DNA of 64,000 nucleotides from CAVYXK01 sp963708245 (lineage in GTDB: Bacteria > Pseudomonadota > Alphaproteobacteria > Acetobacterales > Acetobacteraceae). Shown piece by piece: positions 8,389 through 17,439 of this stretch. The stretch lies in assembly GCA_963708245.1 (NCBI GenBank), contig OY970201.1, forward strand, positions 5,518,001 through 5,582,000. The letters are read 5' to 3'. Each line of letters opens with the position of its first letter. Position 1 is the stretch's first letter. Made by a program: the position numbers and the translations under genes. The notes beneath the pieces are model-generated. The model was not told the origin of the DNA. It did not search any database and worked only from the letters and a program-made list of their open reading frames with translations.

Positions 8389-9345
8389 CTAACCGAATGA
8401 CGCGTCGAGCAGCGCATGGTCGATCCGGCCTGCACGGAATGACTTTCCCGTCTCCAGGCTCGTCACGATGGCTTCGGCCGGGCTGAACAGCATCAGGTCG
8501 ATCGCGTAGAAATCGCCCTTGAATGCGCGAAACGTCTCGGCGAACGGCCGGCCATAGTCGCGCGAGCCGGAGGCAGGGAGCCCGTCCGCCAGCGCACGTG
8601 CCTCGGCCGCCGGGCCATTGACGAACAGGTGCACACGGCCGGCCAGGATGACCGCATCGTTGGTGCGGCCCATCGCGGTGACGAAATCCGGATGCGGCGG
8701 CGGCAGCGGCGCGATCCCCATGCCATCGACGATCCGCCCCAGCGGAAAGCCAAGCGCGTGCGCCTTGTGCAGCGCCACCTCCAGGACCCGGGCGACCACT
8801 TGCACACCGCCGGCCAGGCTCTGCGTCGGCGCATAGACGATTACCAACCGCGCCGGCGTCACACCACAATCCTGTGCGATCTGTTCGACGAGCGGTGCGG
8901 GTGGGGGGCGCGCGCTCTCAAGCACCAGCACCGCACCATCCGCCGTGTCGGCGTAGTCCAGTTCGTCGAACAGCTTCTCCTTGTGTGCGAGAGCGCGGGC
9001 GGGACCGGAACCGAGCGCGAAGAACGCGTTCGGCTTCTCCCCGTGCGAAAGGCTCCATCCAGCATACTGGCTGGCAAGACACGCGATCACAGGACAGGAC
9101 GACGTGACCGAGACCGACCAGGGCCAGCGCGGGATCGCGGCATCGGGGAGAAGCTGCACAGTCCCGAGGCCGCCCATGCAGATTTCCGCGATGCGCAGAC
9201 CCGCGGCGATGCCGCCCGGCCGGTCGGCGCCGGCATCAATCAGAGTTTCGCCCCGCTCCCCGCTGGTGATGCCGATGCGAAGCGCCTCAGCATCCGCGCG
9301 CAGCCTCTCGATCAAGATCTCCGCACGGCGATTGACGCTGATCAT
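8389..9345 (-). CDS. mch: Methenyltetrahydromethanopterin cyclohydrolase
   Basis: Read from ATG 9345 (ISVNRRAEIL) the protein has 318 residues, the usual Mch length. It hydrolyses methenyl-H4MPT to N5-formyl-H4MPT in the cytoplasm. This is the step between MtdB and the Fhc complex in formaldehyde oxidation. Family segments include ITSGERGETLIDAG, GGIAAGLRIAEICMGG, SSCPVIACLASQYAGW and GRTNDAVILAGRVHL. The start overlaps the end of the ATP-grasp gene by 4 bp, showing translational coupling in the mptG-mtdB-ATP-grasp-mch order. Confidence 0.95.
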   Translation of the reverse strand: MISVNRRAEILIERLRADAEALRIGITSGERGETLIDAGADRPGGIAAGLRIAEICMGGLGTVQLLPDAAIPRWPWSVSVTSSCPVIACLASQYAGWSLSHGEKPNAFFALGSGPARALAHKEKLFDELDYADTADGAVLVLESARPPPAPLVEQIAQDCGVTPARLVIVYAPTQSLAGGVQVVARVLEVALHKAHALGFPLGRIVDGMGIAPLPPPHPDFVTAMGRTNDAVILAGRVHLFVNGPAAEARALADGLPASGSRDYGRPFAETFRAFKGDFYAIDLMLFSPAEAIVTSLETGKSFRAGRIDHALLDASFG

Positions 9346-10466
9346 GTCGGCGCTCTGATCATCGCCAGAAGCTTGGCAGCACGCTCGTCGACCAGGCGGC
9401 GCGCGAGGCACGCCGTCTGGGCCTCAGCGATGACCGTGCAGAGAGGCGCTCCCACCTGCACCGGCTCGTCGCATGGCTGGCGGTCGGCGGCCCAGTCCGG
9501 CCACACGAAACCGGCGGGCAGGCGGATGGCGGTGCCGGCATAGACGACGGCCGCAGCAGCCGCGCCGCCAAAGCTCGGCGCCCTCTCAGGCAGCCGGCCG
9601 CGGCAGGCATCGAGGTGCAGGCGGAACAGACAGCCCTCGGCGTCTCGAAAGATATCGAGCGTCGCGCCGGGGCGCGGATTGATCTCAAGCAGGTCGAACC
9701 CGTCCGGCCGAAGCAGGAAGTCCGCACTGCACAGGCCGACGACACCGCTGCTCGCGGCCAGCAGCTCGACAGCGCGCGCCATCTGCCGCGACTGCCCATT
9801 CGACGCCGATGCCGGGCGCACCGCGCCGCCATAACGAAACGGCCGTCCCACGGTGGGATCAGCCCATTGCTCGCTGAAACCAAGAACCAGTGCGCGTTTC
9901 CCATCCGCCAGGAACAGCGCCGAAATCGCCCGTCCGTCGACGCGGCGTTGAAAATAGGACGTTCGCTGTCCGGACCGCCCACGTAGGGCGGGACGCACAT
10001 GCGTCCCGCCGGCGGCGCCGACGCGTTTCTGAAGCCACTCGCCACGCACGCCGCGGGTCCGTCGCGTCTCCGGATGCGGGATGTGGGCCTGTCTACACAG
10101 CTCGGCGAAGGCGAACGGGTCTTTCACCCGGGCAATTGTCTCGGGCGCCGTGCCCATCAGCCTGTGACACCGTGCGACTGCGGCGAGCAGCCCCGGCCGG
10201 TCCTCGAACCCACTGCCATAAACGACGCCTTCCGTGCGTCTCCCGTCGGCGAGCTGGCTCAGCGCGTCGAGCAGCGATTTCTGCCCGAACCCCCGCGCGA
10301 GCGAGCCCGACACGCGAATGGATTCGGCCGCGATCTCCCGCGTGTCGAGGTCGCCGAACAGGTCGGCGACGAGTGGCACGAACCCAGCGCACCGCGCTGC
10401 AGCGGCGAGGGCCCGCCCGGAAACCGCCGCTATCAGCACCGCGGGCGGGTCACGCAAGCAGCTCAC
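9342..10466 (-). CDS. ATP-grasp protein of the H4MPT-linked C1 cluster
   Basis: A 374-residue protein with GTG start (SCLRDPPAVLIAAVSGRAL). The N-terminal part resembles a pre-ATP-grasp domain. The C-terminal part has the ATP-grasp pattern, with a GAAGGTHVRPA loop, GRAISALFLADGK, and the metal-binding DLLEINPRPGATLD near residue 275. ATP-grasp enzymes join a carboxylate to an amine or thiol using ATP. A homologue of this kind is found in the H4MPT clusters of methylotrophs and is suspected of acting in cofactor side-chain synthesis. The start overlaps mtdB by 17 bp. The exact substrate is unknown. Confidence 0.85.
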   Translation of the reverse strand: MSCLRDPPAVLIAAVSGRALAAAARCAGFVPLVADLFGDLDTREIAAESIRVSGSLARGFGQKSLLDALSQLADGRRTEGVVYGSGFEDRPGLLAAVARCHRLMGTAPETIARVKDPFAFAELCRQAHIPHPETRRTRGVRGEWLQKRVGAAGGTHVRPALRGRSGQRTSYFQRRVDGRAISALFLADGKRALVLGFSEQWADPTVGRPFRYGGAVRPASASNGQSRQMARAVELLAASSGVVGLCSADFLLRPDGFDLLEINPRPGATLDIFRDAEGCLFRLHLDACRGRLPERAPSFGGAAAAAVVYAGTAIRLPAGFVWPDWAADRQPCDEPVQVGAPLCTVIAEAQTACLARRLVDERAAKLLAMIRAPT

Positions 10467-11346
10467 GGGCCAGCGCGAACGCGTCGCGGAAATCGAGGCT
10501 GACTGGCTTGCCGCTTTCGATCATGCGGCGGAACAGGCCGAACTCGGTGCGGTATTTGACACGGCCGATCGCCAGCGCGCCGATGCCGAGCGTCTTGGAA
10601 CCGGCCAGCGGCGCGCCGTCTGACTGTGCGTCCAGTCCCTCGACACCAGCCGGCGGCACCGCGTTCACGTCCGCGACCACCAACAAATCGGGTGTGGCGC
10701 GCAACAGGCCGGTGCCGAATATCTGCACCCCTGCCCGCCCGGCGCAGAAAGCCGCATCGGCGTTGCGCAGAAGCGCGCCCTTCTGCGCCTCCGTGCTGGC
10801 ATCGGCCGCCTCCACGGTTACGCCGAAGCGGCGGGCGATCTCGGCCGCGGCGCGCTGCACGCGGGCAGACCCGTCATAGCCCGCCAGCACCACCTTCGCC
10901 CCTTGCAGCGCGGCGATAACGGCGGAAGCGAAGCCCACCACTCCGGTGGCGCCGTACACGACGATTTTCAGCCCATCGAGGTCACGCTGCCGCTCCGCCC
11001 GTAGCGCCGCCTCGACCCGCGCCACCATCGCCGCCGCGGTGGTGAAGGAGCCGGCGGGGTCGGCGAATAGCGAGATCACGAACGGCGGCACCATCGCCTG
11101 CTTGGCCGCCTCCAGCATATCCAGCGCCAGGATCGCATCCTTGCCGCCGAGGAACACGCCGGTTTTGGCGCCATCCTTCGGCGGGCGCGAGAAGATCGCG
11201 TCCTGCACCAAGCCGGTAACGTCTTTGAGTGCGATCCCGCCATACGGCAGCACCGCGTCAAACCCCGCATCGAGCGCCATGTTGGCGTCGAACGGGCTGA
11301 CCAGCGGCAGCGGGCTCAGCATATGAAGAATGAACTTATCAGCCAT
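10450..11346 (-). CDS. mtdB: NAD(P)-dependent methylenetetrahydromethanopterin dehydrogenase
   Basis: A 298-residue protein that oxidises methylene-H4MPT to methenyl-H4MPT with NAD(P)+. The N-terminus (ILHMLSPLPLVSPFDANMALD) matches MtdB rather than MtdA, whose N-terminus is quite different. A Rossmann motif (IVVYGATGVVGFASAVIA, near residues 127-144) binds the nucleotide. The gene is flanked by the ATP-grasp gene and mptG, the context expected for H4MPT-dependent formaldehyde oxidation. It is co-directional with mch, which would use its product. Confidence 0.95.
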   Translation of the reverse strand: MADKFILHMLSPLPLVSPFDANMALDAGFDAVLPYGGIALKDVTGLVQDAIFSRPPKDGAKTGVFLGGKDAILALDMLEAAKQAMVPPFVISLFADPAGSFTTAAAMVARVEAALRAERQRDLDGLKIVVYGATGVVGFASAVIAALQGAKVVLAGYDGSARVQRAAAEIARRFGVTVEAADASTEAQKGALLRNADAAFCAGRAGVQIFGTGLLRATPDLLVVADVNAVPPAGVEGLDAQSDGAPLAGSKTLGIGALAIGRVKYRTEFGLFRRMIESGKPVSLDFRDAFALARELLA

Positions 11347-11421
11347 GGCGCTGTGTCCCGTTCGGTTGACTGCGCATCGAGGCTCTGCCCGGCCGGTAGG
11401 AGTGTGCCCCTGGCGTGGCGT

Positions 11422-12375
11422 TCAGCTCGGACCGACTATGGTTGCACCGCAATTGCGTGGTCTGCAAATCGTAATGTCGAGACCTTCGCCTTGTGTGGAC
11501 TGACGCAGCAGCTCAGCCAGGTGCTCCGCCGTTGCCGAACCGCGCGCGAAGGCAAAGCCGGACGGGCCCCAGGAGCTTTGCCCGCCCCCGGTGGCACCGG
11601 CGTCGGCCAGCAGCGACAACGCCGCGGCAAGGCGGGGGCTTGTGAAGCGGCCGCCCTGCACCGGGGCGAAATAGTCGCCCATGATTTCCTGGATGCGAGT
11701 GATCGCAGCGCCGAACCGGCGCAGATCGTCATCGGTCAGAGCTGGCAGCACCTGCATCAGGACAAGGCGGCAGATCTCTGCACTATACGCGTCATCGAGC
11801 GGCGGCAGCGCGGCGAAGGCGGCCACTTCGTCACCGCCGGACAGGCCGGTTTGCCTGGTGTCTCGAATGAGCAGGGCCCGCCAAGTCTCGGGCACGCCGA
11901 CGCAACTCAGCATTGGCGGCGGCGCGCCGGCATCGCCGATGCCGCCGTCCAGCACGAACCCGCCTTGCTGAAACAGAGCAATGCCGATTCCCGACCGGGC
12001 ACCTCGGCCGAGCGTTCGCGCGTCGCCCGTGAGATCGTCCGGCAGTCCGTGCAGTCGCCGCAATCCGGCAGCGATGGCTAGCGCGAGTTGCGTCCCGGAG
12101 CCCAGGCCCGCATGAGCCGGCATGGCTCCGGCGATCGTCAAGCCGTGGCCGGAGGGAAGGTTCAGCCGGCGCGTGAGGGTCGCAAGATAACGGGCCGCGC
12201 GCTCGGATTCGGGTCCTTCAACGCGTGTGTCGACGGAGCGGCGCAGAGTGATCTGCGTCTCCGGCCGGTCCAGTGCCATGCCGATGCTGCCGAAACGACG
12301 GCCGAGCGTGAAGCTGAGGTCGAGAAACCCCATGTGCAGGCGTGCACCGCAGGCGACGTGAACGGAGTTCTCCAT
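11422..12375 (-). CDS. mptG: Beta-ribofuranosylaminobenzene 5'-phosphate synthase (H4MPT biosynthesis)
   Basis: A 317-residue GHMP-kinase-like enzyme. It condenses p-aminobenzoate with PRPP, releasing CO2 and pyrophosphate, in the first committed step of the methanopterin arm. Visible features are the N-terminal CGARLHMGFLDLS, the glycine-rich PAHAGLGSGTQLALAIAAGL (GHMP motif near residues 88-107), and GGGQSSWGPSGFAFA towards the C-terminus. It is the first gene of the minus-strand C1 operon. Only 125 bp separate it from the divergent pterin dehydratase gene. Its presence shows that the organism makes its own H4MPT-type cofactor. Confidence 0.93.
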   Translation of the reverse strand: MENSVHVACGARLHMGFLDLSFTLGRRFGSIGMALDRPETQITLRRSVDTRVEGPESERAARYLATLTRRLNLPSGHGLTIAGAMPAHAGLGSGTQLALAIAAGLRRLHGLPDDLTGDARTLGRGARSGIGIALFQQGGFVLDGGIGDAGAPPPMLSCVGVPETWRALLIRDTRQTGLSGGDEVAAFAALPPLDDAYSAEICRLVLMQVLPALTDDDLRRFGAAITRIQEIMGDYFAPVQGGRFTSPRLAAALSLLADAGATGGGQSSWGPSGFAFARGSATAEHLAELLRQSTQGEGLDITICRPRNCGATIVGPS

Positions 12376-12500
12376 CAGCTTGGACCCATCCGTGATGCGC
12401 GGCGGACGGCGCCGTTCACGTTGTCGCGTCTGTAGCTTATGCTAAACACCGAGTTGCTCCGGGGCAATATAGTCTCGAACGCAGATGGGAGGACCTGGGC
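12376..12500. promoter_or_regulatory. Divergent promoter region of the two H4MPT operons
   Basis: This 125-bp gap separates mptG (minus) from the pterin dehydratase gene (plus) and must drive both C1 operons unless internal promoters exist. Sequence just before the plus-strand gene is AGATGGGAGGACCTGGGC, with GGGAGG as the ribosome binding site. No operator for a known regulator was recognised. Confidence 0.55.
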
Positions 12501-12884
12501 ATGGCCGAACGCGCCGCAGAACACGTGTATTCTGAATCGGAGGTCGAGGCGCATCTCAAGCGTGAGCTGCCGCACTGGCGGCTGGAGCGTGGGTGGATCC
12601 GGCGCACCTATCGGACCAACAGTTGGAAAGGTACGTTGATGGTGATCAACACGGTCGGTCATTTGGCCGAGGCCGCGTGGCATCATCCGGATATCACCGC
12701 GTCGTACGCCTGGGTCGAGGTGCGGCTCAGCACGCACACCGCGAAGGGCATCACCGACAAGGATTTCCAACTGGCAAAGAAAATCGAGGAAGTGATCCAG
12801 TGGCGGCCCGCCAAAGAAGGCGGCGCGCTGGAGGGCACTCCGCAAGGCGACCAGAGGTTCGCTTACATCAAGTACGACGACTGA
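12501..12884 (+). CDS. 4a-hydroxytetrahydrobiopterin (pterin-4a-carbinolamine) dehydratase family protein
   Basis: A 127-residue protein with the family's active-site signature: AWHHPDITASYAWVEV (His-His-Pro) followed by LSTHTAKGITDKD. Family members dehydrate 4a-hydroxytetrahydropterin. As the first gene ahead of fhcBADC it more likely acts on a pterin in H4MPT metabolism than with an aromatic hydroxylase; no such hydroxylase gene is nearby. The extra 20 residues at the C-terminus beyond the usual fold (GGALEGTPQGDQRFAYIKYD) are notable. A good ribosome binding site (GGGAGG) precedes the ATG. Confidence 0.9.
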   Translation: MAERAAEHVYSESEVEAHLKRELPHWRLERGWIRRTYRTNSWKGTLMVINTVGHLAEAAWHHPDITASYAWVEVRLSTHTAKGITDKDFQLAKKIEEVIQWRPAKEGGALEGTPQGDQRFAYIKYDD

Positions 12885-12899
12885 TCGCGACGACGAGTC

Positions 12900-14027
12900 T
12901 TGTCCGTGAGCGCCGGAGCGTTCATTCGCGGCCGGGCGGTGCCGCTGGGCGACGCGATCGTCGAAGCAGCGCGACTGATTGCCGGCAGTCGCAGCGCTGT
13001 TTTCGCCGGATTGGCGACAGATGTCGCCGGCGGTGTTGCGGCGATTAAGCTTGCGCGACAGATCGGCGGCGTGGTCGATCACACGCACGCCGAGGCAGCG
13101 CTGCGAGATCTCGACGTGATGCGGCGCGCGGGCTGGGTGGTGACGACGCCCGCGCAGGCGCGGGCACGCGCGGACGCAGTGCTGTTGGCGGGGCCGGGTC
13201 TCGACGAAGCGTGGCCGCAGCATCGGCACGAGTTGCAGCTCGATCACGCACCTTCGCTCTTCCCTGACAAGACGCGACACGTGGTGAGGTTGTGTCCTGG
13301 CCGTGCTGCCGCCGCGGGTGGCGATGCAGACACGTCGGTGCTGACGATCGGCGAAGACCCCGCAGAGCTGCACATCGCGCTCGGCGTGCTGCGTGCCGTA
13401 CTGGCCGGGCGTCCAGTGCGCTCCGATGCAGCTCTGCTTCAGCCGTTGCACGACTGCGCGTCGCTGCTGTCATCGGCCCACTTCGGCGTGGTCGTGTGGT
13501 CGGCCGCTTGGCTCGATGCGCTGAGTATCGAGATGCTCTGCGGGGTGATCGACGACCTGAACGCGAAGACTCGCTTTGCCGGTCTGCCGGTGCCGCCGGC
13601 CGGCAACGCGGCAGGGCTTGCCCAGGTTGGCGGCTGGATGACGGGATTTCCGCTACGCCTGGCGTTCGCCAAAAACGATCCCGAGCACGATCCGTGGCGC
13701 TTCGACGCCGCGCGCATGATCGACAGCGGCGAGGCCGACATGGCAGTGTGGATCTCCGCCTTCGCACCGGAGCCACCGCCCTGGCGGCGCGCCGTGCCGA
13801 CTGTTGCGATCGTTGCATCCGGTACCAAATTTCGCTCGCCGCCGGAGGTCGAGATCGGCATCGGCCGCCCCGGCGTCGACCACCCTTCCGTCGTGTTCGA
13901 TTTCGCTCTGGGTGCACTGGCCTGCAAGCAGGTTCCGGCAACGCCAAGTGCGTCGGCTCCCTCCGTCGCCGAAATCCTGCGGCGGATAGACGGCGCGCTG
14001 CACGACGCGTCGCCACGACCATGTTGA
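12900..14027 (+). CDS. fhcB: Formyltransferase/hydrolase complex subunit B
   Basis: About 375 residues with a TTG start at 12900; GTG 12906 is also possible. It is homologous to archaeal formylmethanofuran dehydrogenase subunit B. The Mo/W-binding cysteine region of the archaeal enzyme is replaced by VVDHTHAEAALRDLD, with no cysteine. This agrees with the bacterial complex being a hydrolase and not a redox enzyme. Other segments visible are FAGLATDVAGGVAAIKLARQ, NDPEHDPWRFDA and VDHPSVVFDFALG. The gene overlaps fhcA by 7 bp. The order fhcB-fhcA-fhcD-fhcC is retained. Confidence 0.92.
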   Translation: MSVSAGAFIRGRAVPLGDAIVEAARLIAGSRSAVFAGLATDVAGGVAAIKLARQIGGVVDHTHAEAALRDLDVMRRAGWVVTTPAQARARADAVLLAGPGLDEAWPQHRHELQLDHAPSLFPDKTRHVVRLCPGRAAAAGGDADTSVLTIGEDPAELHIALGVLRAVLAGRPVRSDAALLQPLHDCASLLSSAHFGVVVWSAAWLDALSIEMLCGVIDDLNAKTRFAGLPVPPAGNAAGLAQVGGWMTGFPLRLAFAKNDPEHDPWRFDAARMIDSGEADMAVWISAFAPEPPPWRRAVPTVAIVASGTKFRSPPEVEIGIGRPGVDHPSVVFDFALGALACKQVPATPSASAPSVAEILRRIDGALHDASPRPC

Positions 14028-15634
14028 CCCGGCTGACTGGCGGCCGGGTGATAGATCCGGTGAACGATCGCGACGGCCCGGGGGACGTGTGGTTCGAGGA
14101 CGGCTTTATCATCCCACCGCCACAACCTGATCGTCAGCCCAATGTCACATATGACGTGACCGGCGCCATAGTTCTTGCTGGCGGCATCGACATCCACTCG
14201 CATATTGCCGGCGCGAATGTGAACACGGCGCGGCTGCTGCTGCCGGACCTTCAGTCGGATAAGGCATTCACCGCCGTACCGGCGACCGAGGAAATCGGCC
14301 GGCTCTACATCCAGATGGGCTTCACCACGGTCGTGGAACCGGCGATCTCGCCGCATGTCGCAGTCCAGGCGCATCTCGAGCTGGCATCCATCCCGTTCAT
14401 CGATACGGCGATCCTAACGGTTCTCGGTAACGAAGATTTCCTGCTCGACCTGCTGCGCAGCGGCGAAAGCAAGACGGCAGTCGCCGATTATGCGGGACGC
14501 ATGCTGGCTGGCAGCCATGGGCTCGGCGTCAAAGTAATCAATCCCGGAGGCGCCGCTGCCTTCAAGGAGAATGTTCGCAGCTTCGGCCTGGACGACGTGG
14601 TGCCCCGTTACGGCCTGTCTTCGCGCGCCATCACGCGGGCTTTGCAGCAGGCGGTGATCGATCTCGGCGTACCGCATCCGCTCCACCTCCACTCCAATAA
14701 TCTTGGCATTCCCGGCAATGTCGAAACTGCCCTGGCAACAATCGACGCGCTGGGCGACCTGCCGGTGCATCTCGCGCATCTGCAGTTCTACGCCTATGGC
14801 AAGGACGGGCCGCGCGGCTTTTCCTCGGCCGCACCCCGCCTCGCCGAAGCAGTGAACGCCCATCAGCGGATCACCGTCGATATCGGTCAGGTGATGTTCG
14901 GCCAGACGGTCACCATCTCGTCGGATGTGCTGCGCCAGTTCAATGCGCGCGGCCAGGCGCATCCGCGCAAGTCGGTCATCATGGACGGCGACGGGAACGG
15001 CGGCGGCATTGTGCCGTATCGCTACCGGCCGACGAATTTCTTCAACGCCGTGCAGTGGGCCGCCGGCCTCGAGCTGTTCTTGCTGACCGACGATCCCTGG
15101 CGCGTGTTCTTCACCACAGATCACCCCAACGGCGCGCCGTTCACCACCTATCCGGATCTGCTGGCGCTGTTGCTCAGCCGCGACCTGCGCGCGCAATGGA
15201 TCGGCACGGTGCCCGCCGAGGCGATGGCGGTGACCATCCTTCCGTCCATCGCTCGCGAATACACCTGGCCGGAGATCGCCACCATGACGCGTGCGGCGCC
15301 GGCGCGGCTGCTCGGCTTGGCCGATCGCGGCCATCTCGGCCCCGGCGCGCGCGCCGATATCGCCGTCTATCGTCCCGGCGCGGACCTGGCGGCGGTGTTT
15401 CGCCACGCCGAACTGGTCTTCAAGGACGGACGCCTTGCAGTACGCCATGGCGCACCGGTCGAGACGCTGTTCGGACGCACGCTGTCGGTGCGCCCGGGCT
15501 TCGATGCAGCCATAGAGACCCGGCTGTCCGCTTGGCACGAGCGTGTCTTCGGCACGTCTCCCGCCGCCTTCGACGTGCTGCCGGAGGTTCTCGGGACAGC
15601 CGATCGCTTCGAGACCGTCGCATGTCGACGGTGA
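14021..15634 (+). CDS. fhcA: Formyltransferase/hydrolase complex subunit A (metal-dependent hydrolase)
   Basis: Read from ATG 14021, within the end of fhcB, the protein has 537 residues. It is an amidohydrolase-fold subunit that hydrolyses the formyl group carried by the complex to formate. Metal-site residues visible are His59 and His61 (DIHSHIAG), Lys171 (GVKVINPGG), His222/His224 (LHLHSNNLG), His253 (HLAHLQFYAYG) and Asp367 (FTTDHPNGAPF). These match the binuclear zinc centre described for formylmethanofuran dehydrogenase A. The 3' end overlaps fhcD by 13 bp. A longer open frame upstream lies inside fhcB and is not coding. Confidence 0.95.
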   Translation: MLTRLTGGRVIDPVNDRDGPGDVWFEDGFIIPPPQPDRQPNVTYDVTGAIVLAGGIDIHSHIAGANVNTARLLLPDLQSDKAFTAVPATEEIGRLYIQMGFTTVVEPAISPHVAVQAHLELASIPFIDTAILTVLGNEDFLLDLLRSGESKTAVADYAGRMLAGSHGLGVKVINPGGAAAFKENVRSFGLDDVVPRYGLSSRAITRALQQAVIDLGVPHPLHLHSNNLGIPGNVETALATIDALGDLPVHLAHLQFYAYGKDGPRGFSSAAPRLAEAVNAHQRITVDIGQVMFGQTVTISSDVLRQFNARGQAHPRKSVIMDGDGNGGGIVPYRYRPTNFFNAVQWAAGLELFLLTDDPWRVFFTTDHPNGAPFTTYPDLLALLLSRDLRAQWIGTVPAEAMAVTILPSIAREYTWPEIATMTRAAPARLLGLADRGHLGPGARADIAVYRPGADLAAVFRHAELVFKDGRLAVRHGAPVETLFGRTLSVRPGFDAAIETRLSAWHERVFGTSPAAFDVLPEVLGTADRFETVACRR

Positions 15635-16530
15635 ACCGCGGCGGCGTCCGCATTGACGACACTTTTGCCGAGGCATTCGACATGCGCGGCACCGCGCTGC
15701 TGATCACCGCCGGGGCTGCTCGCTGGGCGCGCCAGGCTGCGGTGACGATGACCGGCTTCGCGACCTCGATCATCGCCTGCGGCTGCGAGGCGGGCATCGA
15801 CGCCGAGGTGCCGCCGTCAGCCACGCCGGACGGGCGGCCGGGCGTGCGTGTCCTGATGTTCGCCGGCTCGACTGGCGAGTTGCAGAAACAGGTGCAGGCG
15901 CGGGTTGGGCAATGTGTGCTCACCTGTCACGACACCGCGTGTTATGCCGGCCTGACCGGCACCGAGACGCTGCGGATGGGCGATGCAATCCGCTATTTCG
16001 GCGACGGCTGGCAGATCTCGAAGCGGTTCGGCGGTCGTCATTACTGGCGCATCCCGGTCATGGATGGCGAATTCGTCTGCGAGGGCGCCACCGGACTGAC
16101 GCGCGAAGCGGTTGGTGGCGGCAATCTCATCCTGATGGGCCGCTCCGCAGCCGCAACGCTACGCGCCGCCGAGGCTGTCGTGACAGCGATTGCCGGGGTC
16201 AGCGGCGCCATCGCCCCATTTCCCGGCGGCATCGCCCGGTCCGGCTCCAAAGTGGGATCCAAATACAAAGGCTTGGTTGCATCGACCAACCATTTCTATT
16301 GCCCGACGCTGCGTGGCGCGGTGGAGTCGGAGCTTGATCCCGACATCGTCTCGGTACTCGAAATCGTCATCGACGGATTGACCGCCGAAGCGGTGGCGTC
16401 GGCGACACGGGCCGGGCTGGCGGCTGCCTTGGCGCTCGGGCCAGACCGCGGCGCCGCCCGCATCAGCGCAGGCAATTACGGCGGCAAGCTCGGCCGCCAC
16501 CATTTCCGACTGGTCGATCTACTGCCATGA
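15622..16530 (+). CDS. fhcD: Formylmethanofuran:H4MPT formyltransferase, subunit D
   Basis: A 302-residue protein starting at ATG 15622 inside the end of fhcA. It moves the formyl group from N5-formyl-H4MPT to the carrier bound by the complex. Typical Ftr segments: GVRIDDTFAEAFDMRGTALL, VGQCVLTCHDTACYAGL, GDGWQISK, RIPVMDGEFVCEG, and GGNLILMGRSAAA. Its length equals that of Ftr/FhcD proteins. Its stop overlaps the start of fhcC by 4 bp. Confidence 0.95.
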   Translation: MSTVNRGGVRIDDTFAEAFDMRGTALLITAGAARWARQAAVTMTGFATSIIACGCEAGIDAEVPPSATPDGRPGVRVLMFAGSTGELQKQVQARVGQCVLTCHDTACYAGLTGTETLRMGDAIRYFGDGWQISKRFGGRHYWRIPVMDGEFVCEGATGLTREAVGGGNLILMGRSAAATLRAAEAVVTAIAGVSGAIAPFPGGIARSGSKVGSKYKGLVASTNHFYCPTLRGAVESELDPDIVSVLEIVIDGLTAEAVASATRAGLAAALALGPDRGAARISAGNYGGKLGRHHFRLVDLLP

Positions 16531-17354
16531 GCAGCATGCGATTCGAGCTGCGCGCCCCGCCGGACATGCGGCTCGATCTCTCACCGCTGGTACCAGACCG
16601 ACTGGCTGGCCTCGACCAGGCCACCATCGAACGGATGGAACTCGGCACCGCGCGTACGAGCCGCCTGGTCGGCGATGTGTTCCGGCTGCATATGGCTGAT
16701 TCCGAACACGTTGCCATTGAAGGCGGCTCTCCGCGTTTTGACTGGGTCGGCTCCGGCATGCGCAGTGGCGAACTGGTGCTGGACGGCGAGGCCGGACTCT
16801 ACGCCGGACGACGGATGGCTGGCGGGCGCTTGCAGATCAGGGGTCGGGTCGGCGGCTGGGCCGCCTCCGGCCTGCGCGACGGACATCTGGAGATTGGCGG
16901 CGACGCGGGGCCGTTCCTCGGTGGCCCGTTGGCCGGCGAGCGGGCCGGGATGGCGGGCGGCACGGTGGTGGTGCGAGGCAATGCGGCGGAGCGCGTGGGC
17001 GATTGCCTGCGGCGCGGGCTGATCGTGATCGAGGGCCGGTCCGGGCCGTATCCCGGCAGCCGTATGCTGGCCGGCACTTTGATTATCTGCGGCGCAGCGG
17101 GCGCTTCGCCCGGCTACCTCATGCGCCGTGGCACACTGATCTTTGGGGCCGCGAAGGCCCTGCTGCCCACCTTTGTGCCGGCCGGAGAGGCCAGCATCGC
17201 CTTCCAACGGTTGCTGGCTGCGGTGCTGACCCCGCTCAGTCCTCGGGCGGCGCGGCTGATCGCGCGGGCGCAGGACAGATTCATGGGCGACATGGCGAGC
17301 CTGGGCAAAGGGGAGATTCTGGTGCCGGGCCCCCGCACTCGGCCCTTCCGTTGA
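16527..17354 (+). CDS. fhcC: Formyltransferase/hydrolase complex subunit C
   Basis: A 275-residue beta-helix subunit. The centre consists of repeated glycine-rich turns (GGRLQIRGRVGGWAASGLRDG, GGTVVVRGNAAERVGDCLRRG, GTLIICGAAGASPGYLMRRG) like formylmethanofuran dehydrogenase C and the C-terminal domain of glutamate synthase. In the known complex it forms the scaffold holding the other subunits. Start ATG 16527 overlaps the fhcD stop (ATGA). It is the last gene of the fhc run; a gap of 85 bp follows. Confidence 0.93.
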   Translation: MSSMRFELRAPPDMRLDLSPLVPDRLAGLDQATIERMELGTARTSRLVGDVFRLHMADSEHVAIEGGSPRFDWVGSGMRSGELVLDGEAGLYAGRRMAGGRLQIRGRVGGWAASGLRDGHLEIGGDAGPFLGGPLAGERAGMAGGTVVVRGNAAERVGDCLRRGLIVIEGRSGPYPGSRMLAGTLIICGAAGASPGYLMRRGTLIFGAAKALLPTFVPAGEASIAFQRLLAAVLTPLSPRAARLIARAQDRFMGDMASLGKGEILVPGPRTRPFR

Positions 17355-17439
17355 ACTCGGGCTTACGTGTAGCGTTGGAAACCGTCCGTCACCGTCGGCA
17401 GCGGGAGGGTGCCGAGCCATCGCTACAGGAACTTAGTCA

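Noticed and set aside
13292..14020. Upstream extension of the fhcA frame
   Set aside because: This part lies wholly inside fhcB in another frame. FhcA homology starts at ATG 14021.
14414..15676. 420-residue minus-strand frame
   Set aside because: Shadow of fhcA.
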